From assembly GCA_050246635.1 (NCBI GenBank), contig JBFWVR010000001.1, forward strand, positions 434,001-498,000: a stretch of DNA of 64,000 nucleotides, given 5' to 3'. The translations under genes were made by a program, and so were the position numbers. The DNA is from JBFWVR01 sp050246635 (GTDB lineage Bacteria > Acidobacteriota > Vicinamibacteria > Vicinamibacterales > UBA2999). Each line of letters opens with the position of its first letter. Position 1 is the first letter of the stretch. Below, piece by piece: positions 15,751 to 23,406 of this stretch. The notes beneath the pieces are model-generated. The model did no database searches and was not told the DNA's origin. It was given only the letters and a program-made list of their open reading frames with translations.

Positions 15751-16676
15751 GGCGCGCGGTCGTCATCCTGAACCCCGTCTCGGGCACGGGCCGCGGCAGA
15801 AACGCGCCAGCCCGGGAAGCCGCGCTCGCCCGCGACGTGCTGGCTGGCGAAGGCCTGCACGCCGACGTCCAGGTCACGGCGGGAGCCGGCGACGCGGCGC
15901 GCCTGGCCCACGAGGCCGCCAGGTCCGGTGCAGCGGTCGTCATCGCCTGGGGCGGGGACGGCACCATCAATGAAGTCGGCGGCGCCCTCGCCTTCGGCCG
16001 CGTCCCCCTCGGCATCGTCCCCGCGGGGTCGGGCAACGGTCTCGCCCGCGATCTCGGACTGCCACTCGATCGGCGGGAGGCCCTCGTGGTGGCCGCGCGG
16101 GGATCCGACCGGGTGATCGATGCGGGCGAACTCGACGGCTCCCTCTTCTTCAACGTCGCGGGGATTGGCCTCGATGCGCGCGTTGCCGCGCTCTTCGCCG
16201 ACCGATCGGGACGGCGTGGGCTGCTGGCGTACGCCGGCCTGACCGTCCGCGAGGTCCTGCGCTTCCGCGCCGGCCACTACCGAATCGCCTGTGGCAACGG
16301 GACGATGGAGCATCGCGCCATGATCGTGGCCTTCGCCAACTCGCGGCAGTGGGGCAACGGTGCCCAGATCGCGCCGGGGGCTCGCCTCGACGACGGACGG
16401 CTCGAGCTGGTCGTGGTCGAGGACCAGCCCCTCGTGGCGATTGCGGCGCGTATCCCGGCGCTCTTCCGTGGCACGCTGCGGGCCGGGCGCGGCGTGGTGA
16501 TGCGGGCGGTCATGGAAGGCACGATCGAGGCCGACGCGCCGATGGCGTATCACGTGGACGGTGAGCCCAGGCAGGGTGGAACCTGCCTCCGGTGCGCCGT
16601 CCGTCCGGCGGCGCTGGCCGTACGGGTGCCGGAGCTCACCGCCGCGGTGCCGCTGGCTGCCGCCGCTCCCGCGTAA
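15747..16676 (+). CDS. Diacylglycerol kinase / LCB5-type lipid kinase
   Basis: The 309-residue protein has the DAGK catalytic domain: VVILNPVSGTGRG at the start, WGGDGTINEVGG (nucleotide-binding GGDGT) near 72, and GIVPAGSGNGLARDLGL. The C-terminal beta-sandwich carries FFNVAGIGLDA. It should phosphorylate a lipid such as diacylglycerol, a sphingoid base or undecaprenol. ATG 15747 overlaps the SixA stop as ATGA. The substrate cannot be told from sequence. Confidence 0.9.
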   Translation: MRRAVVILNPVSGTGRGRNAPAREAALARDVLAGEGLHADVQVTAGAGDAARLAHEAARSGAAVVIAWGGDGTINEVGGALAFGRVPLGIVPAGSGNGLARDLGLPLDRREALVVAARGSDRVIDAGELDGSLFFNVAGIGLDARVAALFADRSGRRGLLAYAGLTVREVLRFRAGHYRIACGNGTMEHRAMIVAFANSRQWGNGAQIAPGARLDDGRLELVVVEDQPLVAIAARIPALFRGTLRAGRGVVMRAVMEGTIEADAPMAYHVDGEPRQGGTCLRCAVRPAALAVRVPELTAAVPLAAAAPA

Positions 16677-16801
16677 GATCCCTAAATCACGACGCTTCTA
16701 TCAGTTGCCCGAATTCGTCACACCGAATTTACGTACCAGTCCCAGCGTGTTGGGGGACGATGCAGGTGTATAGGGGCTGAACCCCTGATTGACGGACTGA
16801 T

Positions 16802-17017
16802 ATGTATGCGTTCGTGAAGAGTCTGCAGAACGCCGAGCACGTCCGACGCTACTCCATCAAGCCCACGCCTGCCGGCTGGGAGGTGCGGGAGGAAGAAGAC
16901 AGCCGGGTGCTGCGGCAGACCTGCTATACCGACTGGCACCGTGTCGAGCGGGCCCGCCGGGTCTTCGCGCTGGAGATGCGCGATCTGCGGGAGCAGGGGT
17001 GGAGGGAAGCAGATTGA
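16802..17017 (+). CDS. Small hypothetical protein
   Basis: The 71-residue charged protein (MYAFVKSLQNAEHVRRYSIK start, VEEARR-like basic middle) has no membrane segment. The pattern PTPAGWEVREEEDSRV suggests a small beta hairpin followed by a helix. No family is recognised and no clear ribosome site is seen. Its stop lies inside a GATTGAAGATTGCAG-type intergenic repeat. Codon use matches neighbours, so I keep it with moderate confidence. Confidence 0.5.
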   Translation: MYAFVKSLQNAEHVRRYSIKPTPAGWEVREEEDSRVLRQTCYTDWHRVERARRVFALEMRDLREQGWREAD

Positions 17018-17045
17018 AGATTGCAGATTGAAGATTGACGATTGA
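17007..17045. repeat. GATTGCAG/GATTGAAG intergenic repeat, copy 1
   Basis: Short units GATTGAA, GATTGCA and GATTGAC are repeated head to tail. The same units occur at 37922-37957 and, inverted, at 38155-38206. Confidence 0.8.
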
Positions 17046-17092
17046 TCAGGGCGTGGCGCACGCCACGTGGCGGGTCTTCTGCATCGCACAGG

Positions 17093-17131
17093 GAAACGCG
17101 CCGGCCGGGTATACCCCGCTCGGCGCGTTTC
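17093..17131. terminator. Bidirectional terminator-like hairpin
   Basis: GAAACGCGCC (17093-17102) pairs with GGCGCGTTTC (17122-17131), with an inner CGGG/CCCG pair. It lies between a rightward gene ending at 17017 and a leftward gene ending at 17171. There is no long T tract. Confidence 0.55.
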
Positions 17132-17170
17132 GCGTTCGGGGCCGTGGGGGCCGCCGAATCCTGTCGCGTC

Positions 17171-17947
17171 CTATTCCACGAAGCGGTAACCGAGGCCGAC
17201 GACGGTCTCGATCTGGGCGCCGGCGGGGCCGAGCTTCGCGCGGAGGCGGCCGATGTGCACGTCCACCGAACGCGTCTCGATGAGGCGGTCGTACCCCCAC
17301 ACGCGCTCGAGCAGCCGGTCGCGCGAGAGCACGCGGTTCTTGTTCTCGACGAGGTACTTCAGCAGCTCGAACTCGCGACGGGTGAGGCGGATGGCCTCGC
17401 CGTCGACGGAGATGGCGACCGCGTCGAAGTCGGCCACCAGGTGGCGCCCGCGGTAGATGGCGGGGAGTGGCGCCGGATCGTCCTGGCGCCCGCGCCGGAG
17501 CACGGCGCGCACGCGCGCGGCGAGCTCACGCAGGCTGAAGGGCTTGGTGACGTAGTCGTCCGCACCGGCATCGAGGCCCACCACGCGGTCGCTCTCGCTG
17601 GTGCGGGCGGTCAGCATGATGATCGGCACGCGCGCGGTCGCGGGCCGCTGCCGCAACAGCCGGCAGACCTCGAGGCCGCCGAGCACCGGCAGGTTGAGGT
17701 CGAGGAGGATCAGGTCCGGGGGCTGGTCGGTCGCCGCCTTGAGGGCCTGATCGCCGCTCGAGACGGCCTCGACGTCGATTTCGCCGCCGCGCTCGAGCGT
17801 GTGCTTGATGAGGCCGGCGATGTCGTGTTCGTCCTCGACGACGAGCACGCGCGTGCGGCCGGCGCTTCTGACGGGCTGCGTGCCGGGACGCGGCCGCGGG
17901 ACGATGGCCGCGCTGTCGGCGGCCCGTTCGACAGTGTTCTGCTGCAT
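17171..17947 (-). CDS. OmpR/PhoB-family response regulator, orphan
   Basis: The 258-residue protein has an N-terminal extension of about 30 residues, a receiver domain (VLVVEDEHDIAGL, phosphoacceptor Asp in LILLDLNLP, TKPF lysine) and a winged-helix output domain (LTRREFELLKYLV, TRSVDVHIGRLRAKLG, VVGLGYRF). No histidine kinase is adjacent. The output domain is close in type to PhoB. A TTAAT/GTAAC direct repeat with 11-nt spacing lies 84 nt upstream (18031-18047). Confidence 0.93.
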   Translation of the reverse strand: MQQNTVERAADSAAIVPRPRPGTQPVRSAGRTRVLVVEDEHDIAGLIKHTLERGGEIDVEAVSSGDQALKAATDQPPDLILLDLNLPVLGGLEVCRLLRQRPATARVPIIMLTARTSESDRVVGLDAGADDYVTKPFSLRELAARVRAVLRRGRQDDPAPLPAIYRGRHLVADFDAVAISVDGEAIRLTRREFELLKYLVENKNRVLSRDRLLERVWGYDRLIETRSVDVHIGRLRAKLGPAGAQIETVVGLGYRFVE

Positions 17948-18363
17948 CCGGTCTTCCCCGGGACGCCGACGGGGCGTCCCTGCCTGGAAAACACGGTATA
18001 GATGCTGGATTTCCAGCGAGTGACGGGCTGGTTAATTCCGCGTAACCTCTGAAGGCCGGCCTCGCGGCTGCGCCGCTCGCTGGGACTCGGCCGCTTCGCG
18101 GCCTCGCTCGGACTCGTCCTCGCTGGTCCCGCGCGTCGGACGTCGCTGGGACTCGGCCGCTTCGCGGCCTCGCTGGGCGTTTGATGATCCGGTGATCTCG
18201 TGATTTGGATTGCCGGATCGTCTGATCGGACCGATCGGCGCCATCCGATTCCGAGCGAGCGGCGCAGCCGCGAGTCCTAGCGACGTCCGATGCGCGACAC
18301 CAACGAGGACGAGTCCTACCGAGCGGCGCAGCCGCGAGTCCGAGCGAGCGCAGCGAGTCCTTC
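17948..18363. repeat. Intergenic region filled with an inverted repeat family
   Basis: No gene is seen in these 416 nt. GGGACTCGGCCGCTTCGCGG occurs twice (from about 18084 and 18149). GAGCGGCGCAGCCGCGAGTC occurs twice on the right side (near 18256 and 18320), and its inverse lies at the left (18061 onward). The arms could fold into one long imperfect hairpin. A 60-nt AT-richer core (18180-18245) holds CGGATCGTCTGATCGG-like palindromes. The Pho-box-like repeat at 18031-18047 lies at its left end. Confidence 0.75.
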
Positions 18364-19632
18364 CTAGACCACCGTGCCCGGCGCCACCACGCCGCCCTTC
18401 GGCACCACGATGATCCCGCTGCGGATGTAGTAGCCGTTGCCGTCGGCCTCCTGGACACCGGCGTCGTTGAGGAGCCGCGCGCCATCGCCGATGCGCGCGT
18501 TCTTGTCGACGATGACGCGGTCGAGCACGACATCGCGACCGATGCCCAGGGGCACGCCGCGAGCCGGGACCTCGCCGGGCTGCTCGTAGAAGTCCGCGCC
18601 GATGACCACCGAGCGCCGGACGCGCGAGCCGGCCCCGATGCTGGAGCGAATGCCGACGACCGACTGTTCGACCGTGCACCGGTTGAGATAGGAGCCCTCG
18701 GCGACGAGCGCCTCGTCCAGGTGGCAGTCCGTGAGCTTGGACGGCGGCAGGAATCGCGCGTGGGTGTAAATGGGCCGGCGCGGGTCGTAAAAGCTGAATG
18801 GCGCCCCTGGGGCGGTCAGCATGATGTTCGCGTCGTAGAAGCTCTCCACGGTGCCGACATCCGCCCAGTAGTCCTCGTGCAGGTACGCCGAGACGTTGTA
18901 GCGCCCGAGGGCGCTCGGGATCAGCTCGCGGCCGAAGTCGTGCCCGCTCTCCGACTCGAGCATCTCCAGCAGCACGTCGCGGGAGAACAGGTAGATGCCC
19001 ATCGACGCGACGAACGGGCGCGCCTCGTCCGGCCGGGCGAACGTCGCGTCGTCGGGAATCGAGGCGCCGATTTGCGCGAGCCGCGCCTGATCCGGCTTCT
19101 CCTCGAAGGCCGAGATACGCCCCGCGGCATCGAACCGGAAGATGCCCATGGCCGAGGCCTCCGCCGGCACGACCGGCTGCGCGGCCAGCGTGATGTCGGC
19201 CCGGCGATCGAGGTGCGCCTGGAGCAGGGCCTCGTAGTCCATGCGGTACAGGTGATCGCCGGCGAGGATCAGGTAGTAGTCCGCGTCGTGCTGGACGAAG
19301 TGGCGGCGGGCCTTGCGCACCGCGTCGGCCGTGCCCTCGAACCAGGCCGTGCTCTCCGGGGTCTGCTCGGCCGCGAGGATCTCGACGAAGCCCCGCGAGA
19401 ACAGGTCCATGCGGTAGGCGCGGGACACGTGGCGGTTGAGCGAGGCCGAGTTGAACTGCGTCAGCACGAAGATGCGGCGGATGTCGGCGTGCAGGCAGTT
19501 GCTGATCGGAACGTCGATGAGCCGGTACTTGCCGCCAATCGGCACGGCGGGCTTCGAGCGGAGCTCGGTCAGCGGGAAGAGGCGGGTACCCCGGCCGCCG
19601 CCCAGGATCAGGGCCAGCACGTCGCGCGTCAT
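18364..19632 (-). CDS. glgC: Glucose-1-phosphate adenylyltransferase (ADP-glucose pyrophosphorylase)
   Basis: The 422-residue protein has the usual length. LILGGGRGTRLFPLT (9-23) is the nucleotidyl-transferase signature, KPAVPIGGKYRLIDVPISN the effector/substrate region, and GDHLYRMDY the metal-binding Asp region. AFEEKP holds the sugar-phosphate lysine. A C-terminal left-handed beta-helix follows (SVVIGADFYE, IGDGARL). It makes ADP-glucose for glycogen or related alpha-glucans. No glgA or glgB is adjacent. It is divergent from a GT2 glycosyltransferase, with Pho-box-like repeats between them. Confidence 0.95.
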   Translation of the reverse strand: MTRDVLALILGGGRGTRLFPLTELRSKPAVPIGGKYRLIDVPISNCLHADIRRIFVLTQFNSASLNRHVSRAYRMDLFSRGFVEILAAEQTPESTAWFEGTADAVRKARRHFVQHDADYYLILAGDHLYRMDYEALLQAHLDRRADITLAAQPVVPAEASAMGIFRFDAAGRISAFEEKPDQARLAQIGASIPDDATFARPDEARPFVASMGIYLFSRDVLLEMLESESGHDFGRELIPSALGRYNVSAYLHEDYWADVGTVESFYDANIMLTAPGAPFSFYDPRRPIYTHARFLPPSKLTDCHLDEALVAEGSYLNRCTVEQSVVGIRSSIGAGSRVRRSVVIGADFYEQPGEVPARGVPLGIGRDVVLDRVIVDKNARIGDGARLLNDAGVQEADGNGYYIRSGIIVVPKGGVVAPGTVV

Positions 19633-19660
19633 GCCCGCAGCATAGCAGACGGTTCGGCCA

Positions 19661-19700
19661 ATTAACCCACCAGTTACCGCGACGCAACGGCCGGGTTACC
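19661..19700. promoter_or_regulatory. Pho-box-like direct repeats between glgC and GT2
   Basis: ATTAACC (19661), GTTACC (19673) and GTTACC (19695) lie in one orientation with spacings of 12 and 22 nt, which is about one and two helical turns. Tandem TTAAC-type boxes at 11-nt period are the form of PhoP/SphR sites. The binding protein is inferred only. Confidence 0.35.
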
Positions 19701-19723
19701 TCGCCGAGATACCGTGATCAGGC

Positions 19724-20473
19724 ATGACGGTCACCATCGTCGTGTGCGCCCACAACGAAGAGGCGTACCTGCCCGCCTGCCTGCACAGCCTGCTGGCGCA
19801 GACCCGCGCGCCGGACGAGGTCCTCGTCATCGACAACGCCAGCCGTGACCGGACCGGCGCCGTGGCCGCCGCCATACCGGGCGTGCGTGTGGTCCACGAG
19901 CCCCGCAAGGGGCTGGTGGTCGCCCGCGAGCGCGGCCGGCAGGAAGCCCGTGGCGAGCTGCTCGTGTACGTCGACGCCGACTGCCGGGCGCCCCTGCTAT
20001 GGCTCGAGCGCGTCGTCCGGCACTTCGAGCGGCGGCCCGCGCTCATCGCCCTGTCGGGCAACTACGGGTTCTACGACTGGGACTGGTGGGGCCGGTTGCT
20101 GATCCGCGCCTACGACCTGTCGCTGGGCCCGGCCACGCACGTCCTGGTGAAATACATCCTGCGCATCGGGGTCGTGTTCTACGGCGGCAACTTTGCCGTG
20201 CGCCGCGAGGCGCTCGAGGCGATTGGCGGGTTCGACACGTCCATCGAGTTCCACGGCGAGGACACGAACCTCGGCCGCCGGCTGTTCAGGGTCGGCCCGG
20301 TGGCGATGGCCTACGACTGCCACCTCTACACCTCCGCCCGCCGGTACAACGCGATGGGCAAGGGCGCGGTGTTCCGGTTGTACGTGCGGAACTTCGTGTC
20401 CGAGATCCTGCACCACCGTCCGAAGGACACCGTGCACGTGGACGTGCGCGGCAGCGACGCGGCCGAGCCCTGA
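19724..20473 (+). CDS. Family 2 glycosyltransferase
   Basis: The 249-residue protein has the GT-A fold of inverting GT2 enzymes. TIVVCAHNEEAYLPACL begins the nucleotide-sugar fold, VLVIDNASRDRT follows, and YVDADC carries the DxD metal motif. The acceptor region has FYGGNFAVRREAL and FHGEDTNLGRRL. It probably adds sugars to a lipid or surface glycan. It heads a rightward set with a PHP protein and two GT4 enzymes, although a 319-nt repeat-filled gap separates it from them. Confidence 0.9.
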   Translation: MTVTIVVCAHNEEAYLPACLHSLLAQTRAPDEVLVIDNASRDRTGAVAAAIPGVRVVHEPRKGLVVARERGRQEARGELLVYVDADCRAPLLWLERVVRHFERRPALIALSGNYGFYDWDWWGRLLIRAYDLSLGPATHVLVKYILRIGVVFYGGNFAVRREALEAIGGFDTSIEFHGEDTNLGRRLFRVGPVAMAYDCHLYTSARRYNAMGKGAVFRLYVRNFVSEILHHRPKDTVHVDVRGSDAAEP

Positions 20474-20792
20474 GCGGCCGGTCATCCCTGCAAGGCGAAA
20501 TGCGGCCACGGACGAACGGAGGCACGGAGGCACGGAGCCATCATTCCCGTCGTGCCGCGATGCGGCACGATCGCTGCCCGGGATTCCACGTCAACCATCT
20601 GTGCATCCCGTTTCATCTGTGCATCTGTGTTGACCCCTGCGTCGTCGGTGTATCGGTGCCATCAGGACCATCTGTGCCATCTGTGGCGCTGCCAGCCGTG
20701 CGCCATCCTGGCCTGCGATTTTGCGGTCCTGACACCACACTGCTGCGTGTGTGTCACGTCGGTGCGGCACGCTCTGGGGTGAGGAGGCGCCG
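20474..20792. repeat. Gap with ATCTGTG-type dispersed repeats
   Basis: No gene is recognised in these 319 nt. The stretch 20595-20695 is built from CATCTGTG, ATCTGTGC and CCATCTGTG units mixed with GTGCATC. The same words occur inverted (CACAGATG) at 26170-26275. A GAGGAGG ribosome site at 20781-20787 belongs to the next gene. Confidence 0.7.
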
Positions 20793-21710
20793 TTGAAGCT
20801 CGACACCCACGTGCACTCGTTCCACTCGGGGCAGACCAGCATCTACCCGCTCAGCCTGATCATGCGGGAGTCCTACAACACACCCGAGGGCGTGTACCGG
20901 CTCGCGAAGGCCCGGGGCATGGACCTGGTGACCATCACGGATCACGACCAGGTGAGCGGTGCCCTCGCGCTTGCGGACCGGCCCGACGTCGTCGTGGGCT
21001 GTGAGGTGACCGGCGTCTTCCCGAACGACCGGGTCCGCGTCCACCTGAACGTGCTGGGCATCACGGCCGCGCAACACGGCGAAGTCGAGCGCCTGCGGCG
21101 GGATGTGCGGGAGCTGATGCCGTACCTGCGACAGGAACGGATCTTCACGTCCCTCAACCATGTGGCGTCCGGCGTGAACGGCCCCATCACCGCGCCGCAC
21201 GTCGCCGCCCTCCTGCCCTGGGTGGATGCCATCGAGGTGAACAACGGGTCGCGGCTGCCCGCGCAGAACCGCACCGCCCGCTGCCTGGCCGAAGCCTGCG
21301 GCAAGACGATGATCGGTGGCAGCGACGCGCACACCCGGCGTGGCATCGGGCGGACCTGGACCGAGGTGCCCGGCGCGGCCACGCGCGAGGCGTTCATGCG
21401 GGGCCTGTGGGAGGGCCGCACCGTCGTCGGCGGGCGCCACGGCAGCTACTTCACCATGGCGTCCGACATGCTGCGGTTCGCGGCCGGGTTCTACCAGGAA
21501 CGCGTCGGCAACGTCGTGCGGCGCCCGCTCGACTGGCGGGCCCAGGCGTTCGTCTTCGGTGGCGTGCTGGGGTTGCCGCTCGTGACCCTGCCGCTCGCGG
21601 CGGCCTATGTGCACTTCGTCATGGAAGAGCGTTTCAACCGCAACCTCCTGTATGACCTCGTGGCGCGGCCGGCGCTCACCGGCGCCGCGGTCCCGGAGCT
21701 TGCGGCCTGA
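20793..21710 (+). CDS. PHP-domain phosphoesterase-like protein
   Basis: The 305-residue protein starts at TTG 20793 with GAGGAGG 5 nt upstream. PHP metal motifs are visible: DTHVHSFHSG at the start, TITDHDQVSGAL, and GGSDAHTRRGIG near 180. This metal-dependent fold hydrolyses phosphoesters. The C-terminal 60 residues contain a hydrophobic segment (FVFGGVLGLPLVTLPLAAAYV) that could anchor it in the membrane. It is directly followed by a GT4 enzyme (6-nt gap), which suggests a role in lipid or glycan metabolism. Confidence 0.85.
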   Translation: MKLDTHVHSFHSGQTSIYPLSLIMRESYNTPEGVYRLAKARGMDLVTITDHDQVSGALALADRPDVVVGCEVTGVFPNDRVRVHLNVLGITAAQHGEVERLRRDVRELMPYLRQERIFTSLNHVASGVNGPITAPHVAALLPWVDAIEVNNGSRLPAQNRTARCLAEACGKTMIGGSDAHTRRGIGRTWTEVPGAATREAFMRGLWEGRTVVGGRHGSYFTMASDMLRFAAGFYQERVGNVVRRPLDWRAQAFVFGGVLGLPLVTLPLAAAYVHFVMEERFNRNLLYDLVARPALTGAAVPELAA

Positions 21711-21716
21711 GCCGGC

Positions 21717-22862
21717 ATGAAGGTCGCGATCTTCACCGACAACGACTTCGACAAGGTCAACGGCGTCACGACGGCGCTGACGGCGGTGCTGCGGCATGCC
21801 CCGCCCGACGTCGAGCCGCGGATCTATACCGCGGCCGGGCTCGGCGCCGACGCCCCGGGGTACCTCGCGCTGCGATCGTTCGGCCTGCCGATCCCGTTCT
21901 ACGGCGAGATGAAGATGTACGTGCCGCGGTGGCGGGAGTACCTGCGCCGCGTCAGGCAGGACGGCGTCGACGTCCTGCACCTGACCACACCTGGCCCTGT
22001 CGGCCTGGCGGCGCTGCGGGTGCGACGCGCCACCGGCCTGCCCATGGTGGGGAGCTTCCACACCGATCTGGCGGCCTACACCGAGGTGCTCAGCGGCTCG
22101 GTCCGGCTCGGCGGCTGGATGCGCGAGTACATGCGCTGGATCTACGGGCACTGCGCGCGCGTGCTCGTGCCCTCCGATGCCACCCGGGGCCTGCTGCTTC
22201 GTGCGCACGGCCAGGCGGACCGCATCGAGATCTGGTCGCGCGGTGTCGACACGGCGCTCTTCTCTCCGGCGGCGCGGTCCGAGCGGTTGCGGGCCGCCTG
22301 GGGCGTGTCCGAGGATCGCCCGGCGGTCTTGTACGTCGGCCGTGTGTCGCGTGAGAAGGGACTGGACCTCCTGCCCGCGCTGAGCGCGCGTCTCACGGCG
22401 TCCGGCCGCCGCCACCGCCTCATCGTGGCGGGGGATGGACCGTTGCGGCGCGAGCTCACCGAGGCCTGTCCGGACGCGGTGTTCACCGGCTCGCTCGGCC
22501 GCCAGGCCGTGGCCGAGGTGTTCGCGTCCGCCGACCTGTTCGTCTTCCCGAGCCGGACCGACACGGCCGGCAACGTCGTGCTCGAGGCGCAGGCGGCCGG
22601 CCTGCCGGTCGTGGTCTCCGACGCTGGAGGCCCGCGGGAGCAGATGGTCAACGGCATGACCGGCATGGTGTGTCCGGGTGAGGAAGTGGCGACCTGGGCC
22701 TACGCGCTTGGCCGGCTCCTCGACGAGCCACGCCACCGCATCGCCCTTGGCCGTGCGGCGCGTGAGTATGCGTGCGCCCGGCGGTGGGAGGCCGCGCTGG
22801 AGCCGCTCTACGCGGCGTACCGGGCCGCCGCCCGGGAGGCGGCGGTGTCGCATGCCGCGTGA
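21717..22862 (+). CDS. Family 4 glycosyltransferase
   Basis: The 381-residue protein has a GT-B fold. The N-terminal domain starts FTDNDFDKVNGVTTAL, as in lipid-directed mannosyl/sulfoquinovosyl-type GT4 enzymes, with GSFHTDL near 118. The donor domain carries LYVGRVSREKGLDLL, VAGDGPLRREL and the EAQAAGLPVVVSDAGG loop. It probably transfers a sugar from a nucleotide donor to a lipid acceptor. It is coupled with a small membrane protein and a second GT4. Confidence 0.9.
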   Translation: MKVAIFTDNDFDKVNGVTTALTAVLRHAPPDVEPRIYTAAGLGADAPGYLALRSFGLPIPFYGEMKMYVPRWREYLRRVRQDGVDVLHLTTPGPVGLAALRVRRATGLPMVGSFHTDLAAYTEVLSGSVRLGGWMREYMRWIYGHCARVLVPSDATRGLLLRAHGQADRIEIWSRGVDTALFSPAARSERLRAAWGVSEDRPAVLYVGRVSREKGLDLLPALSARLTASGRRHRLIVAGDGPLRRELTEACPDAVFTGSLGRQAVAEVFASADLFVFPSRTDTAGNVVLEAQAAGLPVVVSDAGGPREQMVNGMTGMVCPGEEVATWAYALGRLLDEPRHRIALGRAAREYACARRWEAALEPLYAAYRAAAREAAVSHAA

Positions 22863-23406
22863 CGGCCAGGAGATCCCGGCCGGCCTGTCGGTGGCCGAGG
22901 CGCTGTGGTTGCTGGCCCGGCACCCCTGGCGGTACGTAATCCGCCGCTGGAACTACAAGTCCGCGATCACGAGTTCGCTCTTCCGTGGGGGCCTGTTCTT
23001 CTCCGTGAACCTCACGGCGGGCGTCTCAGCGGCGACCGCCGCGCTGCTCACCGAGTTCGTGTTCCGCTTCGCGACGTCGGGCTGCTACGGCGCGTTGACG
23101 CAGGCCTTCCGCCGTGTCGAACCGGCGCGGGACGCGATGATCGCGGTGATGATCCTGTTGCCGGCCGCGGGGCACGGGCTCGAGTTGCTCGTGCACTGGG
23201 TCCGGGGCACCGCCAATCTCGAGGCGAGCATCCTGGCGTCGGTGGCCATGACCGTCGTGTCGACGTCGTTCAACCTCTACGCGATGCGGCGCGGCGTGTT
23301 GATCACGGGCGGCGAGGGCCGGTCGCTGCGCCACGACCTCGGGCGGTTGCCGGCCCTGTTCGCCGGCTTCATCCGGGACGTCCTGCGGGGCGCCGTTCGC
23401 GCGTGA
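22852..23406 (+). CDS. Hypothetical integral membrane protein
   Basis: The 184-residue protein starts at ATG 22852 inside the end of the GT4 gene (11-nt overlap). It has an amphipathic start (VAEALWLLARHPWRYVIRRWNYK) and three to four hydrophobic segments, including FFSVNLTAGVSAATAALLTEFV, MIAVMILLPAAGHGLELLV and ILASVAMTVVSTSFNLYAM. No family is recognised. It is tightly coupled to two glycosyltransferases, so it may anchor or assist them. Confidence 0.7.
   Translation: MPRDGQEIPAGLSVAEALWLLARHPWRYVIRRWNYKSAITSSLFRGGLFFSVNLTAGVSAATAALLTEFVFRFATSGCYGALTQAFRRVEPARDAMIAVMILLPAAGHGLELLVHWVRGTANLEASILASVAMTVVSTSFNLYAMRRGVLITGGEGRSLRHDLGRLPALFAGFIRDVLRGAVRA

Noticed and set aside
20754..22853. 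Long leftward open frame over the PHP and GT4 genes
   Set aside because: Shadow of two well-supported genes; composition is low-complexity Arg/His/Gly.
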